DNA from: CAWCTD01 sp963798455
GTDB taxonomy: Bacteria; Acidobacteriota; Terriglobia; Bryobacterales; Bryobacteraceae
DNA length: 64,000 bases
NCBI GenBank assembly: GCA_963798455.1
Contig: CAWCTD010000003.1
Location: 806,001 to 870,000 of the forward strand
Direction: 5' to 3'
The translations under genes and the position numbers were made by a program. Below, piece after piece: positions 19,961 to 27,445 of this stretch. The notes under the pieces are model-generated. The model searched no databases and had not been told where the DNA came from. It saw only the letters and a list, made by a program, of their open reading frames with translations. The number at the start of each line of letters is the position of its first letter. Position 1 is the stretch's first letter.

Positions 19961-20863
19961 GTGCCGCCGCTTGAGCCGGAAATCTTCAGGGTCATACTGG
20001 AAAGTCTGGCGACCGGAATCTACGTGGTCGATCGCGACCGCAAGATCATTGTGTGGAACGACGGTGCGGAGAAGATCTCGGGTCACCTAAGGCAGGAGGT
20101 CCTCGGGAGGAACTGCCAGGACGACATCCTGGCCCTCTGCGACGAGAACGACGTGATTCTGTCCGGGGAGTCGTGCCCAATGGCAGAGACCCTGCGCGAC
20201 GGTGTGCCGCGGGAGGTGAACGTCTTCCTACGTCACAAAGAGGGACAGCGTATCCCGATGCGCGTTCGGGCCGTGCCGGTCCGAAACGCGGACGGACTCA
20301 TCATCGGCGCAGCGGGGAGTTTCGACGAACGAGCCTTGCCCGACCCCCACCTGCTCGTCCACGACTCGGCGGTTCACGGCCTGCTCGACAGCGCTACCGG
20401 CCTCCCGGACGACGCATCGATCCGGCTCCGCCTGGACGAGCATCTGCGGTACTACACGGAAGACCACATCCCATTCGGCGTTCTGAGCATTGCTGTGGAT
20501 CACCTGGACGAGTACAGGAGGAACCGCGGCAAGACCGCGGCTGATGCGATGCTGCTGGTGACCGCGCGGACGCTGGTGAAGACGCTCCGCCCCACGGACT
20601 TGGTCGGCTGCCGGTCGGGCGACAGATTCCTGGCAATCGCGGTGCACTGTCCGGCCGCGGCGGTGGTGAGGGTCGCGGAACTGCTCAGAAAGATGGCCGG
20701 GCTTGTGACCGTGTCCTGGTGGGGAGATCCGGTTCCCGTCACGATCTCCGTGGGCGGGACCGCTGTCGGGCCCGGCGACGCCGCCGACTCGATCTTGGGT
20801 CGGTCCGAGGAAGCGCTGTGCGCCAGTCTGGCGGGAGGTGGTAACTGCGTCACGATCGTCTGA
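19961..20863 (+). CDS. PAS domain protein with degenerate GGDEF-like domain
   Basis: Two-domain, apparently cytoplasmic sensor of 300 residues. The PAS domain (about residues 5-110) has GIYVVDRDRKIIVWNDGAEK and DGVPREVNVFLRHKEGQRIP. The C-terminal domain has diguanylate-cyclase topology (LDSATGLPDDASIRLRLDEH, IAVDHLDEYRRNRGKTAADA), but the active-site GGDEF loop is replaced by GCRSGDRFLA and the I-site is not evident. It therefore should not make c-di-GMP; it could bind GTP or c-di-GMP or act by protein contact. The start is GTG 19961, placed by the ribosome binding site CAGGAGGTG at 19948-19956. Its position between fliM and motA implies a role in motor control. Confidence 0.78.
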   Translation: MPPLEPEIFRVILESLATGIYVVDRDRKIIVWNDGAEKISGHLRQEVLGRNCQDDILALCDENDVILSGESCPMAETLRDGVPREVNVFLRHKEGQRIPMRVRAVPVRNADGLIIGAAGSFDERALPDPHLLVHDSAVHGLLDSATGLPDDASIRLRLDEHLRYYTEDHIPFGVLSIAVDHLDEYRRNRGKTAADAMLLVTARTLVKTLRPTDLVGCRSGDRFLAIAVHCPAAAVVRVAELLRKMAGLVTVSWWGDPVPVTISVGGTAVGPGDAADSILGRSEEALCASLAGGGNCVTIV

Positions 20864-20895
20864 CGTCCGACGGTGAGGGCAGGTGCTGAATTCCC

Positions 20896-21768
20896 ATGTT
20901 TGCGATTATCGGAATCCTGGTCGTATTTGGCGCGGTGATCGGCGGCTACTTGATGGAGCACGGAAAGATAGCCGTTCTGCTGCAACCGGCCGAACTGCTG
21001 ATCATCGGCGGCGTGGCCGCCGGCACGGTGCTCGTCGCCAATCCGGTCCACATCCTGATGAAAATGGTGAAGGGGCTTGGCGGCGCCTTCACGGGCTCAA
21101 AGTACACCAAGCAGCGCTACCTCGACACGCTGAAGATGATGTATGACCTGTTCAGCCGGGCGCGCCGCGAGGGACTTCCTTCTCTGGAAGCCGACATCGA
21201 GGAGCCGGAGAAGAGCCAGGTCTTATCGGCCTATCCGGCGTTCTTGAAGGACCATCACCTTGTGGCCTTCGTATGCGACACCATCCGCATGCTGATGACG
21301 GGTGGCGTAGATCCTTTCGACATCGACCAAATGATGGAACTCGACATGGATGTCCAGCATCACCACGCCAGCGAGCCGATCATCGCTCTCAGCACCGTTG
21401 CCGACTCTCTGCCCGGGCTGGGGATCGTGGCGGCGGTGCTGGGTGTGGTGATCACCATGGGGGCGCTGGGCGGGCCTCCGGAACAGATTGGCGAAAAGGT
21501 GGCGGCCGCGTTGGTAGGGACTTTCCTCGGCATTCTGCTTTGTTACGGGCTGGTAGGCCCGCTCGCCTCCAACATGTCGAAGATCGCGGACGCGGAACGC
21601 GCCTACTTCCAAATCCTCCGCGTACTGACTGTGTCGTTCATGAAGGGCGCGCCGCCCATCATGGCGGTTGAAACCGCCCGGCGCGCGATTCCGGGGCATG
21701 TCCGGCCGACGTTCAAGGAAGTCGATGCCAGTTGCCGCAGTAAGGGCGCGCCGCCGGCGGCCGCTTGA
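20896..21768 (+). CDS. motA: flagellar stator subunit MotA (pair 1)
   Basis: Proton-channel stator subunit of 290 residues in the inner membrane. It begins MFAIIGILVVFGAVIGGYLM, as in E. coli-type MotA. The large cytoplasmic loop follows, then TM3 with DSLPGLGIVAAVLGVVITMG (containing the essential Pro) and TM4 with FLGILLCYGLVGPLASNMSK (second conserved Pro). The C-terminal tail binds FliG. Length and architecture are those of long-loop MotA rather than the shorter pairs downstream. It is followed 12 bp later by motB. This is the canonical stator among three pairs in this region. Confidence 0.95.
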   Translation: MFAIIGILVVFGAVIGGYLMEHGKIAVLLQPAELLIIGGVAAGTVLVANPVHILMKMVKGLGGAFTGSKYTKQRYLDTLKMMYDLFSRARREGLPSLEADIEEPEKSQVLSAYPAFLKDHHLVAFVCDTIRMLMTGGVDPFDIDQMMELDMDVQHHHASEPIIALSTVADSLPGLGIVAAVLGVVITMGALGGPPEQIGEKVAAALVGTFLGILLCYGLVGPLASNMSKIADAERAYFQILRVLTVSFMKGAPPIMAVETARRAIPGHVRPTFKEVDASCRSKGAPPAAA

Positions 21769-21780
21769 CCGGATCACAGC

Positions 21781-22596
21781 ATGCCCATGGCGAACGCACC
21801 TCGCATCATCGTCAAACGGAAAGGCGCGCACGGGGGGCATCACGGCGGCGCCTGGAAGGTCGCCTACGCCGATTTCGTCACCGCCATGATGGCGCTGTTT
21901 ATCGTCTTGTGGTTGATGAACAGCAGCAAGCAGGTCCAGGAGGCCGTGGGCGGGTACTTCAGGGACCCGACCGGGACCTCCAAAAAAGTCGGCAGCGGGA
22001 TGATGGGATCGGGCGAAAACTTCGCCCTTTCCAATGACGACATGGCGAAGCTGAAGGAGGAGCTGCAGAAGGAGGTCCGTAAAGTGGCATCCTTCGAGAA
22101 CCTGAAAAATCAGATCGAGATGACAATCACCGCCGAGGGGTTGCGGATTGAACTGATGGAATCCGAAGCGGGGACGTTCTTCCTCAGCGGCAATGCCCAG
22201 CCGACCGACACCGGAAGGGAAATCCTCATCAAGCTCGCGCAGCAATTGGGCAAGCTGCCGAACAACGTGTCGATCGAGGGGCACACCGACGCCAAGCCGT
22301 TCCCGGGCCGCCGGGAATACGGCAACTGGGAACTCTCGTCGGACCGCGCCAACGCAGCCCGGCGGCTGATGCAGCTAAACGGTCTCCGCAGCAACCAGGT
22401 GACGCAGGTCAGAGGCTACGCCGATCAGCACCTCCGCAAGGCGGACAAGCCCGAGGACGCCTCCAACCGCCGCATCTCAGTGATTGTCCAGTACATGGTG
22501 ACACCCGCCGGGAAGGGAACTGGGGCCGCCGGCGAGCCCGCCAGCAGTCCGAAGGGAAGTGCCGCAAACGGGGAACGGGCACACGGCCCGGATTGA
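21781..22596 (+). CDS. motB: flagellar stator subunit MotB (pair 1)
   Basis: Peptidoglycan-anchored stator partner of 271 residues. A basic N-terminus (IIVKRKGAHGGHHGGAWKVA) precedes the single membrane helix YADFVTAMMALFIVLWLMN with the proton-carrying Asp31. A plug and linker follow, then a C-terminal OmpA-like domain with SIEGHTDAKPF and NWELSSDRANAARRLM, which bind peptidoglycan. The start is one of two nearby ATGs (21781; MPMANAP or MANAP). The Asp and the OmpA motif are intact, so it should be functional with MotA pair 1. Confidence 0.95.
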   Translation: MPMANAPRIIVKRKGAHGGHHGGAWKVAYADFVTAMMALFIVLWLMNSSKQVQEAVGGYFRDPTGTSKKVGSGMMGSGENFALSNDDMAKLKEELQKEVRKVASFENLKNQIEMTITAEGLRIELMESEAGTFFLSGNAQPTDTGREILIKLAQQLGKLPNNVSIEGHTDAKPFPGRREYGNWELSSDRANAARRLMQLNGLRSNQVTQVRGYADQHLRKADKPEDASNRRISVIVQYMVTPAGKGTGAAGEPASSPKGSAANGERAHGPD

Positions 22597-22622
22597 GCCG
22601 GCTAGGCGGTCAGTTCGTTACG

Positions 22623-22636
22623 CGGGCTTCAGCCCG
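22623..22636. repeat. short perfect palindrome CGGGCTTCAGCCCG
   Basis: A 6-bp stem with a 2-base loop just after motB pair 1. Its reverse complement CGGGCTGAAGCCCG recurs exactly at 63767-63780, with a near-copy at 63785-63799. It may be a mini dispersed repeat or a weak transcript-end hairpin; no T-run follows. Confidence 0.5.
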
Positions 22637-22830
22637 AGGGTCTGACGGATGCACGGAACCTGCCCGCCACATCCCCCTTCGGCAACCGCCTCATCTGTCC
22701 TTTCCGACTCATCCGAAGAACCTGGTAACCCTCGGAGCACTGCGCCAATTCCTGGTCTCTAGCGACAGCAGTTTGGCGCGTCTGATCTCGCTGCACGCCC
22801 CCACGTCGTGATTTCACGAGGCGATTCTGT

Positions 22831-22845
22831 TGGCCCCTCAATTGC
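22831..22845 (+). promoter_or_regulatory. sigma-54 promoter for motAB pair 2
   Basis: TGGC at 22831-22834 and TTGC at 22842-22845 give exact GG-N10-GC spacing (TGGCCCCTCAATTGC). Transcription would start near 22857, just ahead of the ribosome binding site GGAGGG (22860-22865) and GTG 22870. The rest of 22597-22830 holds no gene that I can support. Confidence 0.6.
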
Positions 22846-22869
22846 CCCTGGTGCGCCTTGGAGGGTACA

Positions 22870-23745
22870 GTGTCTGCATCCCAAACCGTGTCCAGGGAAT
22901 TGCCACAGTCGGTGCCGAGTCCTGCCGGTCGCTCCAGCCGTTCCAAACACCTCGACGGGTGGTTTCTTGCCGGGCTGTTAATTGCGGTCGGGGCGGCCGT
23001 GGCTGCGATCTCCTCGACGGGGATAAGGCTGAAGTACTTCCTTCAGCCGACGGGAGCCGTCATGGTGCTGGGAGGGACATTCGGCGTCATTCTTGTGGCT
23101 GCCCCCAGCCGCGCGCTGCTGCATTCCGCGCGGCGGCTTCTGGAGCTGTTCTCAACGCAACCAGTGAACCGCGAAGCCCTGATCGAAAAGATCATCACCT
23201 ACGCCAGAGCGTCCCGCTTTGGGGGCATGGCTGCCCTCCAGGAAATGATCCAGACGGCGGACGACGACTTCCTTCGAGAGGCGCTGCTGCTTGCGACGGA
23301 CGTGAAAGACCGCGCGGAGTTGCAGGCGATCCTCGAAACCGGGCTGCGCATGCGGGAGCGCCAGGGCGAGGCGGACGCCAAGACGCTGGAGGTGGCCGGA
23401 GGGTTCGCCCCCACGCTCGGCGTACTCGGCACGGTGGTCGGGCTGATCGAGGTGCTGCGGCGGTTCTCGAATCTTGAGTCGGTAAGCCTCGGCATTGGCA
23501 CGGCCTTCGTGTCAACGATCTATGGGCTGGGGCTGGCCAATTTGGTGCTCCTGCCGGCCGCGCACCGGATCCGGGCCCGGGTCGCCGAGACCTTCGAGGT
23601 CAATGAGCTCATCACCGAAGGTGTTCTCTGTCTGTTCGACCAATTGCATCCGACGCTTATCCGCGAGCGCCTGAGTTCCTATCTGCGCAAGGCCGACGGG
23701 CAAGCCAGCGCGCGCCCGGCGCCAGTTCTTCCAGGGTCGCTGTGA
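22870..23745 (+). CDS. motA: MotA-like stator subunit (pair 2)
   Basis: MotA/PomA-type membrane protein of about 291 residues. GTG 22870 is preferred over TTG 22858 because GGAGGG sits just upstream and the sigma-54 start point would fall at the TTG. An unusual N-terminal extension of about 30 Ser/Pro/Arg-rich residues precedes TM1 (WFLAGLLIAVGAAVAAISST). Core motifs are GAVMVLGGTFGVILVA, GGFAPTLGVLGTVVGLIEVL (TM3, conserved Pro) and FVSTIYGLGLANLVLLPAAH (TM4). It resembles the sodium-type PomA subclass, as does pair 3. It forms a two-gene unit with the following motB-like gene. Confidence 0.88.
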   Translation: MSASQTVSRELPQSVPSPAGRSSRSKHLDGWFLAGLLIAVGAAVAAISSTGIRLKYFLQPTGAVMVLGGTFGVILVAAPSRALLHSARRLLELFSTQPVNREALIEKIITYARASRFGGMAALQEMIQTADDDFLREALLLATDVKDRAELQAILETGLRMRERQGEADAKTLEVAGGFAPTLGVLGTVVGLIEVLRRFSNLESVSLGIGTAFVSTIYGLGLANLVLLPAAHRIRARVAETFEVNELITEGVLCLFDQLHPTLIRERLSSYLRKADGQASARPAPVLPGSL

Positions 23746-23768
23746 GGCTCTAGCTGGAGAACAGTGGC

Positions 23769-24461
23769 ATGAAGCTTAGACCGAAGTACTTCGAGGCAGA
23801 GGTCAGCAACGCTTGGATGATCAGCTACATGGACGTGCTGACCATCCTGCTGATCTTCTTCGTCGCAGTTGCCGCTCAGGGTCTGGGCAGACTCGCTCGC
23901 CATGGCGGGCCGGCGCTCCCGAGTACCTCGCAGAAGGCCGGGCTCCCCGCCGTGTCACGCAGCGAGGCTGCCCGTTCGGAGAATCCAGCTCCCGCCCTCG
24001 GCCCAACGACCGGCGCCGAACCGCGTGAGGCACTTCTTCGGGCGCTGCGCAGGTTGCAGCAGCAGGGTCTGGATCCGAGGCTGGAGCCGAGGGGCCTGGT
24101 GATCAGCCTTCCAGCGGCGGTGCTATTCTCCTCCGGACAGGACGAGATCAACCCGGCGGCCCTGCCGACCGTAGGCCAGATCGCGGATGTGCTGCGCGAG
24201 ATTCCGAGCAAGGTGAGTCTGGTTGGTCACGCGGACCCCGTCCCGATTCACAACCGGCTCTTCAAGAACAACTGGGAACTCTCGCTGGCTCGGGGTCTGA
24301 AGCTTCTGGAACTTCTGAACAAGCGCTTCGGCATTCCGGAGTCGCGCCTTTCCATAGCCGGGTACAGCTCGTATAGTCCGAGAAATCCGAACGACACCGC
24401 GGACGGGCGAGCCAGCAATCGCCGTGTGGAGATAGTCCTGCTGGATGAACCCGGCCGGTAG
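23769..24461 (+). CDS. motB: MotB-like stator subunit (pair 2)
   Basis: A 230-residue MotB-type protein. The membrane helix SYMDVLTILLIFFVAVAAQG contains the ion-binding Asp22. A Pro/Ala-rich linker leads to an OmpA-like peptidoglycan-binding domain with SLVGHADPVPI, FKNNWELSLARGLKLLELL and ASNRRVEIVLL. GHAD in place of GHTD is a mild variation. Its close parallel with MotB pair 3 (PSGQDTIDSA against SSGQDEINPA) indicates an old duplication. A degenerate copy of the last roughly 100 bp of this gene recurs at 25265-25360 as part of a larger tandem duplication. Confidence 0.88.
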   Translation: MKLRPKYFEAEVSNAWMISYMDVLTILLIFFVAVAAQGLGRLARHGGPALPSTSQKAGLPAVSRSEAARSENPAPALGPTTGAEPREALLRALRRLQQQGLDPRLEPRGLVISLPAAVLFSSGQDEINPAALPTVGQIADVLREIPSKVSLVGHADPVPIHNRLFKNNWELSLARGLKLLELLNKRFGIPESRLSIAGYSSYSPRNPNDTADGRASNRRVEIVLLDEPGR

Positions 24462-24665
24462 CCGAATTCGTGATGCATGACTCCGATGCTGGCTTCTCGG
24501 GGGCGGCGCTGGACCAGCCAGGCTCGAGGCAGCGCCGCAGGCAACTGCTCGACGGGGCTCTGCCGCAAAGCTGCGTAGAGAGGCGCGTGCTGCTTTTTGG
24601 CGCGACTTCCAGGTTCAGGCTGCCAGTGGATCTCCTGTGCTTCGAACGTGGAGACGCGCTGCCCT

Positions 24666-24962
24666 TCAACGTCCCTTGACCTGCCCGGGCCGGCAGCTCC
24701 CGGCCAAGTGTTTGAGAAGGCTGATCCCTACCTCTGTGCCGCCCGCCCCTGTGAGCGGGTCTGCTCCGCGCAGATTCTCGAGGATACACTCGAAAAGCTC
24801 CCAACGCTCCGCTTCGAGGCTGGACAACTCCGGCCCAGGCTCGAGCGACCGGCCCGCGCGGTCGAGTTCCCGCGTCAGGCAGACGCCATCGTTTCGGTCG
24901 AGAAGTCTCAGAAGTCGACGGGCTCGCAGCGCTGTGTCGGACCAGGGTGTGATTTGCGTCAT
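24666..24962 (-). CDS. hypothetical small protein on the opposite strand
   Basis: An open frame of 98 codons, ATG at 24962, lying in the roughly 600-bp gap between motB pair 2 and flbD. The sequence is charged and helical (RARRLLRLLDRNDGVCLTRE, LEAERWELFECILENLRGAD) and codon third positions are GC-rich, as in real genes here. A weak AGAAAGA ribosome binding site precedes it. No family is recognised. It lies in the block of about 530 bp present in one copy of the tandem duplication but absent from the other. It could be a real inserted gene or chance. Confidence 0.3.
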   Translation of the reverse strand: MTQITPWSDTALRARRLLRLLDRNDGVCLTRELDRAGRSLEPGPELSSLEAERWELFECILENLRGADPLTGAGGTEVGISLLKHLAGSCRPGQVKGR

Positions 24963-25023
24963 GGTCTTTCTCTGCCAACCTCATCGGCGAGCGCTAGGGG
25001 GGTTCGAACCTTTTGTCGCCTGG

Positions 25024-25050
25024 TAAAAGTCCTCAGCCTGCCGCCGATAT
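25024..25050 (+). promoter_or_regulatory. sigma-28 promoter for flbD copy 1
   Basis: TAAAAGTC (25024-25031), 11-base spacer, GCCGATAT (25043-25050), 19 bp before the start codon of flbD copy 1. The same arrangement is preserved before copy 2. Confidence 0.7.
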
Positions 25051-25069
25051 GAGCTAGTGGCGGTTTACT

Positions 25070-25300
25070 ATGATCCGGCTCACACGCCTCAACCACGAGG
25101 CCATGGTGTTGAACGCGGACCTCATTGAGCACATCGAGGTCACACCGGACACGGTAATCTCGCTGACAACCGGGGAGAAGATCATGGTTCTGGAGACGGC
25201 CGAGGAGGTGGTCGAGAGGGTCGCGGAATTCCGCCGTTTAGTTTTCAAAGACATTCTCGCCGAAGTCGCGCCTTTCCATAGCCGGGTACATCTCCCATAA
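25070..25300 (+). CDS. flbD: FlbD-family flagellar protein, copy 1
   Basis: Small FlbD/SwrD-type protein of 76 residues. The body MIRLTRLNHEAMVLNADLIE followed by VTPDTVISLTTGEKIMVLET is the family signature (MI.LTRLNG..F.LN..LIE). In Bacillus, SwrD increases flagellar torque by acting on the stators, which fits its place beside motAB genes. The C-terminus after VFKDILAEVA (PFHSRVHLP) comes from the duplicated motB 3' end rather than from flbD, so this copy has a chimeric tail. It has its own sigma-28-like promoter. Confidence 0.85.
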   Translation: MIRLTRLNHEAMVLNADLIEHIEVTPDTVISLTTGEKIMVLETAEEVVERVAEFRRLVFKDILAEVAPFHSRVHLP

Positions 25301-25416
25301 GCCGAGAGGTTTCAACCGCGCCGCGGACGAGCGAGTCAGCCATCGCCGTGTCGAGAGGGTGCTCCCCAGCCAGCCTTAACGGCGAGCGCTGTGGGGGCGA
25401 ATCTTTCCTCACCCGG

Positions 25417-25443
25417 TCAAAGTCCTTATCCTGCCGCCGATAT
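25417..25443 (+). promoter_or_regulatory. sigma-28 promoter for flbD copy 2 / motAB pair 3
   Basis: TCAAAGTC (25417-25424), 11-base spacer, GCCGATAT (25436-25443). It lies 19 bp before flbD copy 2 and probably drives the downstream stator pair as well. Confidence 0.7.
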
Positions 25444-25462
25444 GAGCTAGTGGCGGTTCCAA

Positions 25463-25696
25463 ATGATCCGGCTCACACGCCTTAACCACACGCCCGTGGT
25501 GTTGAACGCGGACCTCATTGAGTGCATCGAGGTCACGCCGGACACGGTAATCTCGCTCACAACCGGGGCGAAGTTCATGGTCCTGGAGACCGCCGAGGAG
25601 GTGGTCGAGAGAGCCACGAAATTCCGCCGTTCAGTTCTTGAAGGTGTTTTCTATCATCCCACGCGGGAGCCCGTTCCCGAGAACGAGAGAGGGTAA
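25463..25696 (+). CDS. flbD: FlbD-family flagellar protein, copy 2
   Basis: A 77-residue FlbD paralogue nearly identical to copy 1 over residues 1-60 (MIRLTRLNHTPVVLNADLIE, DTVISLTTGAKFMVLETAEE), then ending FYHPTREPVPENERG. This C-terminus probably represents the ancestral one, because it continues naturally to the following motA gene. Several substitutions (H to C in LIECIEV, G to A in TTGAKF) show that the duplication is not brand new. It starts 9 bp before motA pair 3, so it is likely co-transcribed with that stator. Confidence 0.86.
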   Translation: MIRLTRLNHTPVVLNADLIECIEVTPDTVISLTTGAKFMVLETAEEVVERATKFRRSVLEGVFYHPTREPVPENERG

Positions 25697-25705
25697 TTCC
25701 GAATC

Positions 25706-26578
25706 ATGGCGGGCAAAGCAGCGGCGAAGCAGAAAGGACCGGGCGCCAAACCGGACTGGGCCACGTGCTGTGGCCTCGCCCTGGCTTTCGGCGGCATCCT
25801 CGGCGGGCTGACCCTGGAAGGTGGGAGCATCAAGGATGTTGCCCAGGTGACGGCCGCGCTGATCGTGCTGGGCGGAACGCTGGGCGCGGTCTTGGTGACC
25901 TCTCCGGTCTCAGTCCTGATGGGTGCGGCCAAGAAGCTGCCTTTGGTGTTCTTCGACAAAGCCTCGAGCTCGGACGCCATGATCGAAGAGATTATCCAGT
26001 ACGCGACCAAGGCGCGCAAGAGTGGGATCGTCTCACTGGAGCTGGATGCCAACACGATCCAGGATCCATTTCTCAAGAAGGCGCTGAACCTGGCCATTGA
26101 CGGCATGGAGCTGACGGAACTCCGCAAAATGATGGAATTGGAGATCAGCGTCGAGCAACAGCACGCCGACGCGGAAGCCAAAGTCTACGATGACGCGGGC
26201 GGCTATGCGCCTACCATTGGCATCATTGGAGCCGTGCTGGGGCTCATCCAAGTGATGAAGAATCTGCAGAACATCGAAGAGGTCGGACGCGGCATCGGGG
26301 TGGCTTTTGTGGCCACTGTGTACGGCATCGGTACGGCGAACATATTCTTTCTGCCCGCCGGCAGCAAGATCAGGGCCCGCACGCAGCGGTTGATCCAGAT
26401 GCAGGAAATGATACTGGAAGGAGTGAGCGGCATCGTCGAGGGACTCAACCCCAGGCTGATCCGGAGCAAGCTCGAAGCCTACACGCGCCACGATGCCGGC
26501 GCCAAGGCCGCCAAGCCAGCCAAGCCAGCCAAGGACAAGACAGCGGCGGTGCCCGAACCCGCTCCGGCGAAGAACTGA
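25706..26578 (+). CDS. motA: MotA-like stator subunit (pair 3)
   Basis: MotA/PomA-type stator protein of 290 residues. A Lys-rich N-terminus (MAGKAAAKQKGPGAKPDW) leads into TM1 (CCGLALAFGGILGGLTLEGG) and TM2 (VLGGTLGAVLVTSPV). After the cytoplasmic loop, TM3 has GGYAPTIGIIGAVLGLIQVM with the essential Pro, and TM4 has FVATVYGIGTANIFFLPAGS. The tail is a Lys/Ala/Pro repeat (KAAKPAKPAKDK). It is closer to pair 2 than to pair 1 and resembles sodium-type PomA; ion choice cannot be decided without the partner pore comparison. It is followed 10 bp later by its motB. Confidence 0.92.
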   Translation: MAGKAAAKQKGPGAKPDWATCCGLALAFGGILGGLTLEGGSIKDVAQVTAALIVLGGTLGAVLVTSPVSVLMGAAKKLPLVFFDKASSSDAMIEEIIQYATKARKSGIVSLELDANTIQDPFLKKALNLAIDGMELTELRKMMELEISVEQQHADAEAKVYDDAGGYAPTIGIIGAVLGLIQVMKNLQNIEEVGRGIGVAFVATVYGIGTANIFFLPAGSKIRARTQRLIQMQEMILEGVSGIVEGLNPRLIRSKLEAYTRHDAGAKAAKPAKPAKDKTAAVPEPAPAKN

Positions 26579-26588
26579 GCGAGACAGG

Positions 26589-27362
26589 ATGGTGAAAAAA
26601 AAGAAGATCGAGGCCCGCGTCAACCACGAGCGGTGGCTGGTGTCCTACGCGGATTTTGTCACCCTGCTGTTCGCATTTTTCGTGGTGATGTTCGCCTCCT
26701 CGACCCTGGACAAGGGCCGCGCCCAGCAGGTTTCCGATTCCGTGAAAAAGGCAATCGAGGAGTCTACCGTCGCCGCGAAGATCAGCGCGGTGCTCGGGCG
26801 CGAGGTGAAGCCGGCGAAGAAGAGCACCAAAATGCCGCCCGTGGCGGAACTGAGTCCGTCTCTGGATCTCCTGGCACGGGAGCTCGCTGCGGAGGTCCTA
26901 GCCGGCAAAATAAAGTTGAGCCTGGAGCCGCGCGGGCTGGTCATCAGCCTCCCGCAGGCCACCTACTTTCCCTCCGGGCAGGACACGATCGACAGCGCGA
27001 CATTTCCGAGCCTGGCCAAAGTTGCCCGTGTCGTCCGGGAACTGCCCAATCCGGTACGCCTGGAGGGACACACCGACTCGGAGCCCATCCACAACTCCCG
27101 CTTCCGGAACAATTGGGAACTGTCCGCCGCACGCAGCGTCGCGATGCTGGAGCTGTTGACAACCCAATTTGAAGTCCCCAGCAGCCGGCTAACGATCGCC
27201 GGTTACGCGGAGAACGTCCCGGTGAGCTCCAACGAAACCCAAGAGGGCCGCGCCCAGAACCGGCGTGTGGACCTCGTCATCCTGAACCAGAACGGCATGC
27301 TAGCCGAGCCGCAGGCCGCGCCCCGGAAACCTCGCCCGGCCGGTGCGCCGCGGGGCACGTAG
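26589..27362 (+). CDS. motB: MotB-like stator subunit (pair 3)
   Basis: A 257-residue MotB-type protein starting MVKKKKIEARVNHERWLVSY. TM helix ADFVTLLFAFFVVMFASSTL holds the ion-binding Asp22. The periplasmic OmpA-like domain has RLEGHTDSEPIHNSRFRNNW and AQNRRVDLVILN. ATG 26589 is used because the longer frame upstream lies within motA. All expected motifs are intact. Together with motA pair 3 it would form a complete stator, the third in 6.5 kb. Confidence 0.93.
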   Translation: MVKKKKIEARVNHERWLVSYADFVTLLFAFFVVMFASSTLDKGRAQQVSDSVKKAIEESTVAAKISAVLGREVKPAKKSTKMPPVAELSPSLDLLARELAAEVLAGKIKLSLEPRGLVISLPQATYFPSGQDTIDSATFPSLAKVARVVRELPNPVRLEGHTDSEPIHNSRFRNNWELSAARSVAMLELLTTQFEVPSSRLTIAGYAENVPVSSNETQEGRAQNRRVDLVILNQNGMLAEPQAAPRKPRPAGAPRGT

Positions 27363-27377
27363 CGTCGCGCGCCGATT

Positions 27378-27392
27378 CGGCCCTAAAACTGC
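27378..27392 (+). promoter_or_regulatory. possible sigma-54 promoter before fliW
   Basis: CGGC at 27378-27381 and CTGC at 27389-27392 with exact GG-N10-GC spacing (CGGCCCTAAAACTGC). It would give a leader of about 40 bases for fliW. Both boxes differ by one base from the consensus TGGC/TTGC. Confidence 0.4.
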
Positions 27393-27445
27393 TCATGACA
27401 AGCCGGCGGCTGTGGCGCGCCCAGGGAGGCTCCCTCAACATTCCC

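Larger units (their letters stand above)
25265..25696. repeat. second copy of a tandem duplication (motB 3' end + spacer + flbD)
   Basis: 25265-25360 is a degenerate copy of 24341-24440, the end of motB pair 2 (shared GTCGCGCCTTTCCATAGCCG and ATCGCCGTGT blocks). From about 25370 onward the sequence matches 24975 onward, through the GGCGAGCGCT block, the sigma-28 promoter and flbD. Relative to this copy, the first contains about 530 extra bp (about 24455-24975), so one copy gained an insert or the other lost a segment. Confidence 0.75.

Noticed and set aside
25070..25696. CRISPR-like or phase-variation repeat at the two flbD genes
   Set aside because: Only two diverged copies of a gene-sized unit with no short regular repeats; a simple tandem duplication explains it.
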